From positions 1 through 5,523 of the forward strand of contig JAJAYH010000298.1 in NCBI GenBank assembly GCA_026786325.1: DNA of 5,523 nt, given 5' to 3'. Position 1 is the stretch's first letter; each line of letters opens with the position of its first letter. The translations under genes and the position numbers were made by a program. Below, piece by piece: positions 1-5,523 of the stretch. The DNA is from Alkalinema sp. CAN_BIN05. GTDB taxonomy: Bacteria; Cyanobacteriota; Cyanobacteriia; Leptolyngbyales; Leptolyngbyaceae. Under the pieces are notes generated by a model. The model ran no database searches. It saw only the letters and a list, made by a program, of their open reading frames with translations, and was not told where the DNA came from.

Positions 1-794
1 CGGCGATCGATAGCCTGCCTAAATTTGACGGTCCTACCGTGATGCTTTTTCACCATGGACTCGAAGGCCAAATCGCACGGTATCAAGGCGCACTACGCTA
101 CATTGAATTGCTGCCATTGAAGAAAGCAGGCGTTGATTATCTGGCGCTAGGTCACATTCATAAAAGCTACCAAGAAGAAGGCTGGGTCTTCAATCCCGGT
201 TCACTCGAAGCCAATAGCACGCAAGAAGCTGACTTCGATCGTGGGGCATTCCTGGTCGAAATCAATACAATCAATGACGAAGTGATCATCAAAGCCGAAC
301 TGAAAACAGACTACCAACAGCGCCCGATCGTCCGGCTTCAATGCAAAACCACTGGCAATGAAAGCCTGGAAGAAGTAACGTTAAAAATTACCAATCTGGT
401 TGAAGCTGCGCTCAAAAGTAAAAAAATCAAACCCGAAGTCAAACCGATCGTCGAACTTCGGATTGAAGGCAGCGTGGGGTTTGATCGGCTTGATCTCGAC
501 ACCAAAACCCTTCAACAAGAACTGCAAGCTCAAACTAACGCACTTATTTTTTTACTACGCTACAACGTAGACACTCTCGCGTTTGAAACACCTTTAGGTG
601 AAACTGCCAGCCGACAATATGTTGAACAAGAGATTTTCACGGATCTTCTCGCGGCCCACAACAGCTACAAAAGCCGATCGATCGAACTCGCCCAAGGCTT
701 AATTGAACTCAAAGATCTACAATTACAGGACTATCCCGAAGGCGAACTCTACAAATTCATTGAAACACTGTTAGAAAAATCTGAACCTAGTTAA
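1..794 (+). CDS. SbcD/Mre11-like DNA repair exonuclease (metallophosphoesterase), 5'-truncated by window edge
   Basis: This is the C-terminal part of a calcineurin-type metallophosphoesterase of the SbcD/Mre11 family, the nuclease partner of the SbcC/Rad50 ATPase in cytoplasmic processing of DNA ends and hairpins. The frame is open from the first full codon (base 3). The GTG/ATG codons at 39-44 lie inside a beta strand leading into a metal-site motif, so they are probably not the true start. Visible motifs are HHGLEGQ (bases 51-71), which holds a metal-ligand histidine, and GHIH (150-161), the last metal-binding motif of the family. FNPGS, conserved after the active site, follows around base 190. 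The remaining ~175 residues match the capping and C-terminal region in position, with little recognisable motif content. About 264 codons are visible against roughly 400 for a full protein, so the N-terminal motifs (DxH, GNHD) should lie upstream. No SbcC gene is seen. A different member of the nuclease superfamily is possible. Confidence 0.88.
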   Translation, partial: AIDSLPKFDGPTVMLFHHGLEGQIARYQGALRYIELLPLKKAGVDYLALGHIHKSYQEEGWVFNPGSLEANSTQEADFDRGAFLVEINTINDEVIIKAELKTDYQQRPIVRLQCKTTGNESLEEVTLKITNLVEAALKSKKIKPEVKPIVELRIEGSVGFDRLDLDTKTLQQELQAQTNALIFLLRYNVDTLAFETPLGETASRQYVEQEIFTDLLAAHNSYKSRSIELAQGLIELKDLQLQDYPEGELYKFIETLLEKSEPS

Positions 795-882
795 ACCCTG
801 TAGATTCATGGTGATGCCGATCGCTCAGTGGTAGTTTCAGAAGAATAAGATACATTACAGATACTGCTATCAGGATTTAATC

Positions 883-1494
883 ATGTCGTCACGGGATTCG
901 ATCGGGACCACTCGCCAAGAAGCCAATGGATTGTTTAAAGAACTTAAATCTCAAGGAACGTTACTAGTTTGTGTGGTGATTGTACTGTGGACGATCCAAT
1001 TGGCAAATAGCTTGATGAATGACGCACTAAACAATTTGGGCATTCGACCTCGAAATATTTCAGGTCTACAGGGGGTTCTATTTGCACCATTTTTGCACGG
1101 CGGTTGGCGACATTTAATTAGTAATACCTTTCCGCTGGTGATTTTGAGCTGGTTGATTATGGCCAGAGATCGCAGCGAATGGATTGCGGTAACAGTTCTG
1201 ACGGGGATCGCGAGTGGTCTGGGAACGTGGCTATTTGGCGGGGCAGAAACAGTTCATATTGGCGCGAGTGGTGTAGTCTTTGGTTACTTTGGGTTTCTGG
1301 TGGCACGGGCTTACTTTGAGCGCAGTTTTGGCTCGATCGCGATTTCTCTGTTAGTTTTGGCGCTGTTTGGCGGGATGATTTGGGGGATTTTGCCTGTTCG
1401 AGTCGGTATTTCCTGGGAAGGCCATTTATTTGGATTATTGGGCGGAATTGCAGCAGCTTGGACCGTTGCAGCAATTAGCCGTAAGAGTCCGTAA
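883..1494 (+). CDS. Rhomboid family intramembrane serine protease
   Basis: A 203-residue multi-pass membrane protease of the rhomboid (S54) family, which cleaves transmembrane segments of substrates within the lipid bilayer. The catalytic dyad is visible: Ser129 in the GASG motif and His181 in EGHLFG. The His77-x3-Asn81 pair (HLISN) in the second helix matches the oxyanion-stabilising residues of E. coli GlpG. Hydrophobic helices run at about 27-45, 78-95, 99-118, 125-143, 151-169 and 180-198, giving the basic six-helix bacterial form. There is no extra domain beyond a polar N-terminus of about 25 residues. Length is normal for the compact bacterial type. The ATG is preceded by AGGA seven bases upstream, which supports this start. 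It follows the exonuclease gene after 88 bases on the same strand, so it may have its own promoter. The substrate is unknown and the neighbours do not reveal one. Confidence 0.93.
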   Translation: MSSRDSIGTTRQEANGLFKELKSQGTLLVCVVIVLWTIQLANSLMNDALNNLGIRPRNISGLQGVLFAPFLHGGWRHLISNTFPLVILSWLIMARDRSEWIAVTVLTGIASGLGTWLFGGAETVHIGASGVVFGYFGFLVARAYFERSFGSIAISLLVLALFGGMIWGILPVRVGISWEGHLFGLLGGIAAAWTVAAISRKSP

Positions 1495-1579
1495 TGCTAT
1501 TTAGATGCGGGATCGCAGGAAATATTAGAGAATAGAAATCATCCGATAAGGTAGACTACTGCCAGTTGTCAGGTTTACT

Positions 1580-1990
1580 ATGCGTCTACCGGAAGAGCCA
1601 GATCAGCCGTTTCAAATCAATATTGTGCCGATGATCGATGTGGTCTTTGCGCTGTTGACGTTCTTTATTATGTCAACCTTGTCCTTAACCCGATCGGAAG
1701 GCTTGCCTGTGAATTTACCCGGCGCACAGACGAGTAAGGCTATCAATCAAGAAACCCCCGTGGTGGTGACGATCGATGGTAAGGGAAATCTCACCCTGAA
1801 TAAAAAGACCATTGATCTTGGCCAATTACGTAGCGGTATTCAAGAACAATTGGCCGACAGTTCCCAAAAAATGGTACTAATTCGAGCCGATCAAGCTGTG
1901 ACACACGGCAAGGTAGTCGCGGTGATGGACGCGGTGCGGCGGATTCCGGGCGCTAAACTTGCTATTGAAACGCAAGCGATCAAGAATTAG
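1580..1990 (+). CDS. exbD: ExbD/TolR family biopolymer transport protein
   Basis: A 136-residue inner-membrane protein of the ExbD/TolR/MotB-like family. With an ExbB/TolQ pentamer it forms a proton-driven motor that energises TonB-type outer-membrane uptake or envelope maintenance. It has a short cytoplasmic N-terminus, then one transmembrane helix (about 15-33). That helix carries the invariant proton-relay aspartate, Asp20, in the context VPMIDVVF. A periplasmic domain of about 95 residues follows, with the family pattern ending in a helix near HGKVVAVMDAVRR. Length matches ExbD (about 140). AGG six bases before the ATG supports the start. Unusually, no exbB/tolQ or tonB lies next to it: the upstream gene is a rhomboid protease 85 bases away. 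Its stop codon overlaps that of the convergent ABC gene. ExbD and TolR cannot be told apart from sequence alone, so the symbol is the family default. Confidence 0.92.
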   Translation: MRLPEEPDQPFQINIVPMIDVVFALLTFFIMSTLSLTRSEGLPVNLPGAQTSKAINQETPVVVTIDGKGNLTLNKKTIDLGQLRSGIQEQLADSSQKMVLIRADQAVTHGKVVAVMDAVRRIPGAKLAIETQAIKN

Positions 1991-2883
1991 GGCGATTTCT
2001 CAGAAGCCTGAATCGAAGAAATACTCGATCGACGATCGTTCAATACCTCGTTCTGCAATTTCTCAAAATCTGGGATTGTTTCACCATAGTTTTCGCCGTA
2101 ATGTTGGCGCATTTTTGTTTTGAGCTGTTCCATCAATTCGATCGCCAGCGGAACTCCAAGCTGTAACTGCTCTAAATGGTCTCGATGTTCAAAGACACTT
2201 TCGGGCGTGCCTTCTAAAACAAGCCGACCTTGATCCATCACAAAAATCCAATCCGCCCACTGATACAAGAAGTCCAAATCATGGCTCGCCAAAACTACAG
2301 TTGTTCCACCTTGGTGAATTTGTTCCAGTTGGCGAACCAGTTGACGAGTATGACGCGGATCGAGATAGGCCGTGGGTTCGTCAAGCAGCAACAAACTTGG
2401 CTTTAAGACCATCACATCTGCGATCGAGACCCGTTTTTTTTGTCCCAAACTCAGGTTATGAATCGGCTGATGGGCCAGCTCAACTAGATTAAATTCTGAA
2501 CTAATCGCTTGGACCCGCTGAGCAATTTCAGCATCAGGTACGCCTAAATTGCATAACCCATAGGAAATATCTTCTTCAACGGTTGAGGCAACAAGTTGAT
2601 GTTCTGGGTTTTGAAACACCAGACCTATTTGTTGTCGCAGGGCAGTTAGGGAAGTGCGATCGTAGCGAATGGGCGCACCCTTGAAACGAATAGCCCCGTG
2701 ACTCGGCTTATACAACCCATTTGCTAACAGAAAAAATGTCGTCTTACCACAGCCGTTTTGACCAATCAATCCGCATCGCTTGCCCGCCGGAATTCTGAGG
2801 CTGAGATTTTGAGTTGCGGGTTTACGACTACAAACATAGCCGTAAACCACATCATCAAATTCGAGAATCCATGAATCATTCAC
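1987..2883 (-). CDS. ABC transporter ATP-binding protein, energy-coupling-factor (CbiO/EcfA) type
   Basis: A 298-residue ATPase subunit that would power import of a vitamin or of metal ions such as Co or Ni, together with an EcfT/CbiQ membrane protein. All nucleotide-binding motifs are intact: Walker A GQNGCGKT (41-48), Q-loop FQNPEHQ (90-96), signature LSLGQ (144-148), Walker B LLLLDEP (164-170) and the H-loop histidine His201 (ASHD). The FQNPxxQ Q-loop and the KKRV after the signature are typical of ECF/CbiO ATPases. The signature has Leu in place of the first Gly of LSGGQ, a tolerated variant. A C-terminal extension of about 60 residues follows the core fold. The start is GTG, six bases after the TAG of the upstream desaturase gene, with no clear ribosome-binding site; translational coupling is likely. 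No EcfT, EcfS or CbiM partner is in the window, so the substrate is unknown. Confidence 0.93.
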   Translation of the reverse strand: MNDSWILEFDDVVYGYVCSRKPATQNLSLRIPAGKRCGLIGQNGCGKTTFFLLANGLYKPSHGAIRFKGAPIRYDRTSLTALRQQIGLVFQNPEHQLVASTVEEDISYGLCNLGVPDAEIAQRVQAISSEFNLVELAHQPIHNLSLGQKKRVSIADVMVLKPSLLLLDEPTAYLDPRHTRQLVRQLEQIHQGGTTVVLASHDLDFLYQWADWIFVMDQGRLVLEGTPESVFEHRDHLEQLQLGVPLAIELMEQLKTKMRQHYGENYGETIPDFEKLQNEVLNDRRSSISSIQASEKSP

Positions 2884-2889
2884 AACTAT

Positions 2890-3801
2890 CTAAATACGTT
2901 TGGTTTTGACTTTAGTTGCCAGTCCGAGCTTTTCTAGCAAGCTAATCGTCATCCAAACCATATCCAATTCCCACCAGTTCCAACCAAACCGCGCTGAGGA
3001 CTGGACTGCGTGGTGATTGTTATGCCAGCCTTCGCCAAACGTTAGCAAAGCCACCCACCAGTTGTTAGTGGAGGTGTCTTTGGTATTGTGCGATCGGTAG
3101 CCAAACATGTGACAAACGCTGTTGACACAGAAGGTACTGTGGAACCCAACAATCAACCGAACAAAAACGCCCCAGACCACAAACGGCATTCCACCCCAAG
3201 CGTACAAAACAACGCCCAGCGCAACTTGCAAAAGCGTATGGTATTTGTGGCAAAACTGATAAAACCGATCGCCCGCCACATCTTTAGTCAGGCGCAATCG
3301 CTCAGCCTCGTCGGGCACATCATGCATAAACCAGCTCAAATGACTCCACCAGAAGCCACGATTGGAGTCATGTGGATCTTTGGATTCATCAGTATAGAGA
3401 TGGTGCATCCGGTGATAGCCAACCCAGCCCAATACCGACCCTTGACCTGCCAAGGTGCCGCACATGACCAAGAAATACTCGATCGGCTTTGGTACGGTGA
3501 AGCTGCGATGGGCCGCCATCCGATGGAATCCCATGGAAATGCCCAATCCAATGGTGATCCAATACAAAAAGACGGCTACCCCGATCGCATTCCAGTTAAA
3601 CCAAGCAGGGTTCAGAGCCAGTAACGGTGCTAAATGTAGCAAGACAGTGCTTATGACAACTGGCCATCGGGTGGGCTGAATTTCTTCAAGATTATTCTCC
3701 AAGGCCGATGGAGCTTCATAGTTGGCATCTGGTTCAGAAGGCTGGGCCGTTGCTCGTATCGGATGGTCAGATTGAGTCAGCAATGTCATGGTTTCTTTCA
3801 T
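2890..3801 (-). CDS. desC: Fatty acid desaturase, acyl-lipid/acyl-CoA delta-9 type
   Basis: A 303-residue integral-membrane di-iron desaturase that introduces a double bond into saturated acyl chains, probably C16/C18 chains on membrane lipids at the delta-9 position. In cyanobacteria this sets membrane fluidity. Three histidine boxes are present: HRMAAH (93-98), HRMHH (130-134) and HNNHH (260-264, in GEGWHNNHH). Asn227 and His231 in NSVCH fit the extra ligand site of this family. Hydrophobic helices surround the boxes (about 48-64, 72-90, 107-125, 190-217). The N-terminal ~42 residues are polar and low in conservation signals. Met1 (bases 3799-3801) lacks a good ribosome-binding site and Met5 is an alternative start, so the first few residues are uncertain. 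The next gene on the strand, the ABC ATPase, begins six bases after the stop. DesC is the closest family by motif, but regiospecificity cannot be read from sequence alone. Confidence 0.95.
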   Translation of the reverse strand: MKETMTLLTQSDHPIRATAQPSEPDANYEAPSALENNLEEIQPTRWPVVISTVLLHLAPLLALNPAWFNWNAIGVAVFLYWITIGLGISMGFHRMAAHRSFTVPKPIEYFLVMCGTLAGQGSVLGWVGYHRMHHLYTDESKDPHDSNRGFWWSHLSWFMHDVPDEAERLRLTKDVAGDRFYQFCHKYHTLLQVALGVVLYAWGGMPFVVWGVFVRLIVGFHSTFCVNSVCHMFGYRSHNTKDTSTNNWWVALLTFGEGWHNNHHAVQSSARFGWNWWELDMVWMTISLLEKLGLATKVKTKRI

Positions 3802-3819
3802 GTAATTGAAGGACAGTCA

Positions 3820-3834
3820 GGGAAGATTTTTCCC
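3820..3834. repeat. Short inverted repeat in the desaturase leader
   Basis: GGGAA and TTCCC form a perfect five-base inverted repeat around a five-base spacer, ending 18 bases upstream of the desaturase ATG. It lies downstream of the AT-rich likely promoter, so it would be in the 5' untranslated RNA or act as an operator. Five pairs are few and could arise by chance. Confidence 0.35.
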
Positions 3835-3866
3835 ATAATTTAATTATTTAACTAAATTATCTAAAA
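3835..3866 (-). promoter_or_regulatory. Probable desaturase promoter region (AT-rich)
   Basis: Read leftward, this nearly GC-free stretch includes GATAAT (complement of 3856-3861), which matches five of six bases of a sigma70 -10 box. No good -35 box lies 16-18 bases upstream of it, so the exact start point is uncertain. Position, just upstream of the desaturase gene, is the main support. The same stretch could also serve a rightward transcript. Confidence 0.3.
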
Positions 3867-3890
3867 GAGATTGAAGAACTCAGTCCTCTG

Positions 3891-4028
3891 ATGAATCAAG
3901 AACTGAAACTAAGTCACAGAGTTCCCGAAAACATCGAAGACTTGTGGGCCAAGATGACAGTTGTGACTGCTGTAATTTGTTCAAGTCAAGCTATTAACAC
4001 GAACGTACAGTCATCACAAGGATTTTGA
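3891..4028 (+). CDS. Doubtful small ORF, 45 codons, no recognised family
   Basis: An ATG-initiated ORF of 45 codons ending in TGA. The frame stays open upstream to 3852. The first half has a plausible protein-like composition with alternating charged and hydrophobic residues (for example ENIEDLWAKM), and the end is rich in Ser, Gln and Asn. I recognise no family. There is no clear ribosome-binding site before the ATG; GAAGAA is about 13 bases away. It could be a real small protein, the remnant of a longer gene, or chance. Confidence 0.18.
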   Translation: MNQELKLSHRVPENIEDLWAKMTVVTAVICSSQAINTNVQSSQGF

Positions 4029-4052
4029 CACAACTACACATATCACAATAAT
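4025..4052 (+). promoter_or_regulatory. Sigma70-like promoter pointing toward the insertion sequence
   Basis: A perfect -35 hexamer TTGACA (4025-4030) is followed after 16 bases by AATAAT (4047-4052), five of six matches to the -10 consensus. Transcription would begin near 4059 and run into the insertion sequence. It could supply external transcription to the transposase, or have served a gene displaced by the insertion. The call rests only on consensus matching. Confidence 0.35.
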
Positions 4053-4144
4053 AACATGGCTCAGAAATTCAGCTATTGCAAGGTTACCAGCAGTTCCAAA
4101 TTCAGATTTAGTTTCCCGGAGTGGCGGGCGATGAGAGGCTACCC

Positions 4145-4164
4145 CTAAGGTGACTTCTAAGAAA
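4145..4164 (+). repeat. Left terminal inverted repeat of the insertion sequence
   Basis: CTAAGGTGACTTCTAAGAAA aligns with the reverse complement of 5440-5458 with 16 matches, three mismatches and one gap. The outer nine bases match eight of nine. The outermost base is uncertain by one or two positions because the target duplication is not clear. Confidence 0.65.
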
Positions 4165-4220
4165 GAAGATACCGTATTAGATAAAATATAGGTGTCATTG
4201 ATGAACAGAGAAGAACCATC

Positions 4221-5434
4221 TTGAGCGTTGCCGTTGAACCCCCAGTCACCCTCACATCTCAAATATCAGATTTACGTTTAGCGGCTCAGAAAATGACAGG
4301 TGTAGAGCGTCGTGGCTTTCAAGCGCAGATGTCGCTCAAGTCCTGCATGGAAATGCGAGACAAACAGAACGGGTATTGGGCTGGGGTCGAAAGGCCGTAG
4401 AATTAGGGTTGAATGAGCGACGGACGGGTATGGTTTGTATGGGTGCCCAGTCGGGCTATAGTGGTGCACAACGTTGGCAAGAGAAGTATACAGAAGGGGC
4501 ATCAGCGCTGAAGCAGTTAGCCGAAGCTCATTGTCAACAAGATCTAACGTTCAAGAGTACGATTGCCTACAAGCGATCGACGGCCCAAGCCGCCTTGGCA
4601 CACCTGAAAGAGCAAGGGTTTGAATCGGTCCTACCGTCGGCGAGTTCCATGGCGATGATTTTCAACCGAATGGGCGATCGGTTACGTCCGGTGGTCAAAG
4701 CAAAGCCAAAAAAAGTGCCTGAGACCGATGCCATTTTTGCCAATCTGAAAGCGACGGATTTAACCAATCGTATTTCTGGGACCAAGCGCTTGAGTCTGGA
4801 CTGCAAAGCCACGGTCAAACTGGGTGAATTTTCCCGTTCTGGGGTAACTCGCGGGGAGAATCAGGAATTAGACCATGATTTTGGGTCCGAAGAGAAGTAC
4901 ATTCCCTTTGGAATTGTGGATAAAGATAGTGGTCAATTGTATCTCTCGTTCGGGAGTTCGTTTAAGACGAGTGATTTCATTGTTGATGAATTACATAACT
5001 GTTGGAAAGCTTTGCCAACAGAAGAACAGAACTCGATGGAGCTGCTCCAACTCGAAGTGGATAATGGACTGGAAAGTAGTGGTATTAGAACGCAATTTCT
5101 CCACCGAATGGTGAAATTTGCAGACCAGATTGGTAAACCGATTCAACTGCTTTACTATCCGCTTTATCACAGTAAACGTAATCCTATTGAGAGATGTTGG
5201 GGCATTTTGGAGAAGCACTGGAACGGAACGTTATTGCGGGATGTCACAACGATGTTATTTTGGGCAGAAACGATGACTTGGAAGGGAATTTGTCCCATTG
5301 TCCAATTAAATCAGAACATCTGTGAGAAGGGAGTAGCATTATCAAAGACCGCAATGAAAGCGATTAAACAGAGGCTAAAACGCAATCTAGAACTCCCCAA
5401 ATGGGACATTCTGATGCAACCGATTATTGGGTAA
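4221..5434 (+). pseudogene. ISAzo13-family DDE transposase, disrupted by a -1 frameshift
   Basis: A transposase that would cut and join the ends of the surrounding element. The main open part (352 codons from a TTG at 4376) carries a DDE core: Asp142 in LSLDCKATV (codon at 4799), Asp229 in VDNGLESSG (5060) and Glu272 in NPIERCWG (5189). It also has the family's EKYIPFGI, FKTSDFIVD and LPKWDI blocks. The N-terminus is in another frame. From TTG 4221, preceded by a purine-rich GAGAAG, the frame encodes SDLRLAAQKMTG and FQAQMSLKSC, then ends at TAG 4398. At 4344-4349 the frame steps back by one; adding one C (TGC-CAT-GG) would join it to GNARQTERVLGWGRK, which restores the family pattern as I remember it. 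The restored protein would have about 404 residues. No canonical slippery heptamer is seen at the junction, so mutation is likelier than programmed frameshifting. Leu232 and Leu263 stand where I expect Pro. Confidence 0.85.
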
Positions 5435-5439
5435 ATATA

Positions 5440-5458
5440 TTTCTGGGAATCACCTAAG
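5440..5458 (-). repeat. Right terminal inverted repeat of the insertion sequence
   Basis: On the reverse strand this reads CTTAGGTGATTCCCAGAAA, the partner of the left repeat. It begins six bases after the transposase stop codon (5432-5434), a position that fits the right end of a compact insertion sequence. Confidence 0.65.
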
Positions 5459-5523
5459 ACCATCAATGTTGAGATGCCTATCCGACAATCGATCGATGAC
5501 ATTCTTCTTTTAGTCGAATGCAG
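5459..5523. other. Right flank of the insertion sequence, unassigned
   Basis: These 65 bases run to the window edge. The + frame from ATG 5474 stays open for 16 codons to the edge and the - strand also has an open frame, but neither can be assigned. A CGATCG site at 5490-5495 suggests a return to host-like sequence. Confidence 0.4.

Larger units (their letters stand above)
3802..4144. other. Intergenic region between the desaturase and the insertion sequence
   Basis: A stretch of about 340 bases with no recognisable gene. Bases 3835-3866 are very AT-rich and probably hold the leftward desaturase promoter. Two short ORFs lie in the same + frame: codons from 3891 to 4028 and from 4056 to 4148, separated by a TGA. 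Neither resembles a protein I know. CGATCG, frequent in the core genes, is absent from 3802 to 4573. The right part, just before the insertion sequence, contains a small GC-rich inverted element (CCCG six bases before CGGG, about 4115-4128) that is too weak to call a terminator. Confidence 0.6.
4145..5458 (+). mobile_element. Insertion sequence, ISAzo13-like family, about 1.3 kb, with a decayed transposase
   Basis: The element is bounded by imperfect terminal inverted repeats (4145-4164 and 5440-5458) and contains one transposase gene that fills nearly all of it. The repeats stand 56 bases before the likely start codon and 6 bases after the stop, a normal spacing for a compact insertion sequence. 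The size of about 1314 bases falls in the range I recall for this family. No confident target-site duplication is visible. ACC occurs at 4141-4143 and again at 5459-5461, but using it would shift the left end by one base relative to the repeat alignment. The transposase is frameshifted, so this copy is probably not autonomous. Confidence 0.82.

Noticed and set aside
39..44. GTG/ATG at 39-44 as the true start of the first gene
   Set aside because: The frame is open to the window edge and the codons sit directly before a metal-ligand motif that needs the preceding nuclease domain, so the gene is cut by the window.
1157..1474. A 105-codon - strand frame inside the rhomboid gene
   Set aside because: It is antisense to a gene with catalytic Ser and His motifs intact, and its sequence is low-information with no motif.
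3088..3624. A 178-codon + strand frame opposite the desaturase gene
   Set aside because: It lies wholly antisense to a desaturase with intact histidine boxes. Its composition is explained by the complementary codons, and it has no recognisable motif.
4115..4128. CCCG-N6-CGGG as a possible terminator before the insertion sequence
   Set aside because: Only four base pairs form and no run of T follows, so there is no support for an intrinsic terminator.
4056..4148. A 30-codon + strand ORF ending in the left inverted repeat
   Set aside because: It is too short, with unusual composition and no ribosome-binding site. The nearby promoter would start transcription at or after its ATG. It is kept only as part of the open-frame observation.
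4014..4262. An 82-codon - strand frame crossing the left end of the insertion sequence
   Set aside because: It starts inside the transposase N-terminal region and runs across the element boundary, so it would have existed only after insertion. No family or ribosome-binding site is recognised, though part of it has a protein-like hydrophobic stretch.
1..5523. Search for CRISPR arrays, tRNA or rRNA genes and toxin-antitoxin or defence genes
   Set aside because: No regularly spaced direct repeats, no cloverleaf-like segments and no known defence domains were seen on either strand.

Overview
The window looks like chromosomal DNA of a cyanobacterium, genus not resolvable. The palindrome CGATCG, the core of the cyanobacterial HIP1 repeat, occurs about 22 times in 5.5 kb, where one or two would be expected by chance. 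The acyl-lipid desaturase is also of the cyanobacterial/plastid-like type with three histidine boxes. Base composition is moderate.

Layout: (1) 1-794, + strand, is the 3' part of an SbcD/Mre11-like metallophosphoesterase whose N-terminus lies outside the window. (2) 883-1494, + strand, is a rhomboid intramembrane serine protease. (3) 1580-1990, + strand, is an ExbD/TolR proton-channel subunit with no ExbB beside it. (4) 1987-2883, - strand, is an ECF/CbiO-type ABC ATPase. It converges on exbD with overlapping stop codons. (5) 2890-3801, - strand, is a delta-9-type fatty acid desaturase lying six bases upstream of the ABC gene, so the two are probably co-transcribed. (6) 3802-4144 has no recognisable gene. 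It holds the likely desaturase promoter, a short inverted repeat in its leader, a doubtful 45-codon ORF and a sigma70-like promoter pointing right. (7) About 4145-5458 is an insertion sequence with imperfect terminal inverted repeats and an ISAzo13-type DDE transposase split by a -1 frameshift near 4346. (8) 5459-5523 is unassigned flank.

The five core genes are ordinary housekeeping or membrane genes: DNA repair, membrane proteolysis, energised transport, ATP-driven uptake and lipid desaturation. They do not form one pathway. The most informative points are the decayed insertion sequence with its restorable frameshift, the tight desaturase-ABC ATPase pair, the orphan ExbD, and the overlapping convergent stops. 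I did not find a novel defence or mobile system here.
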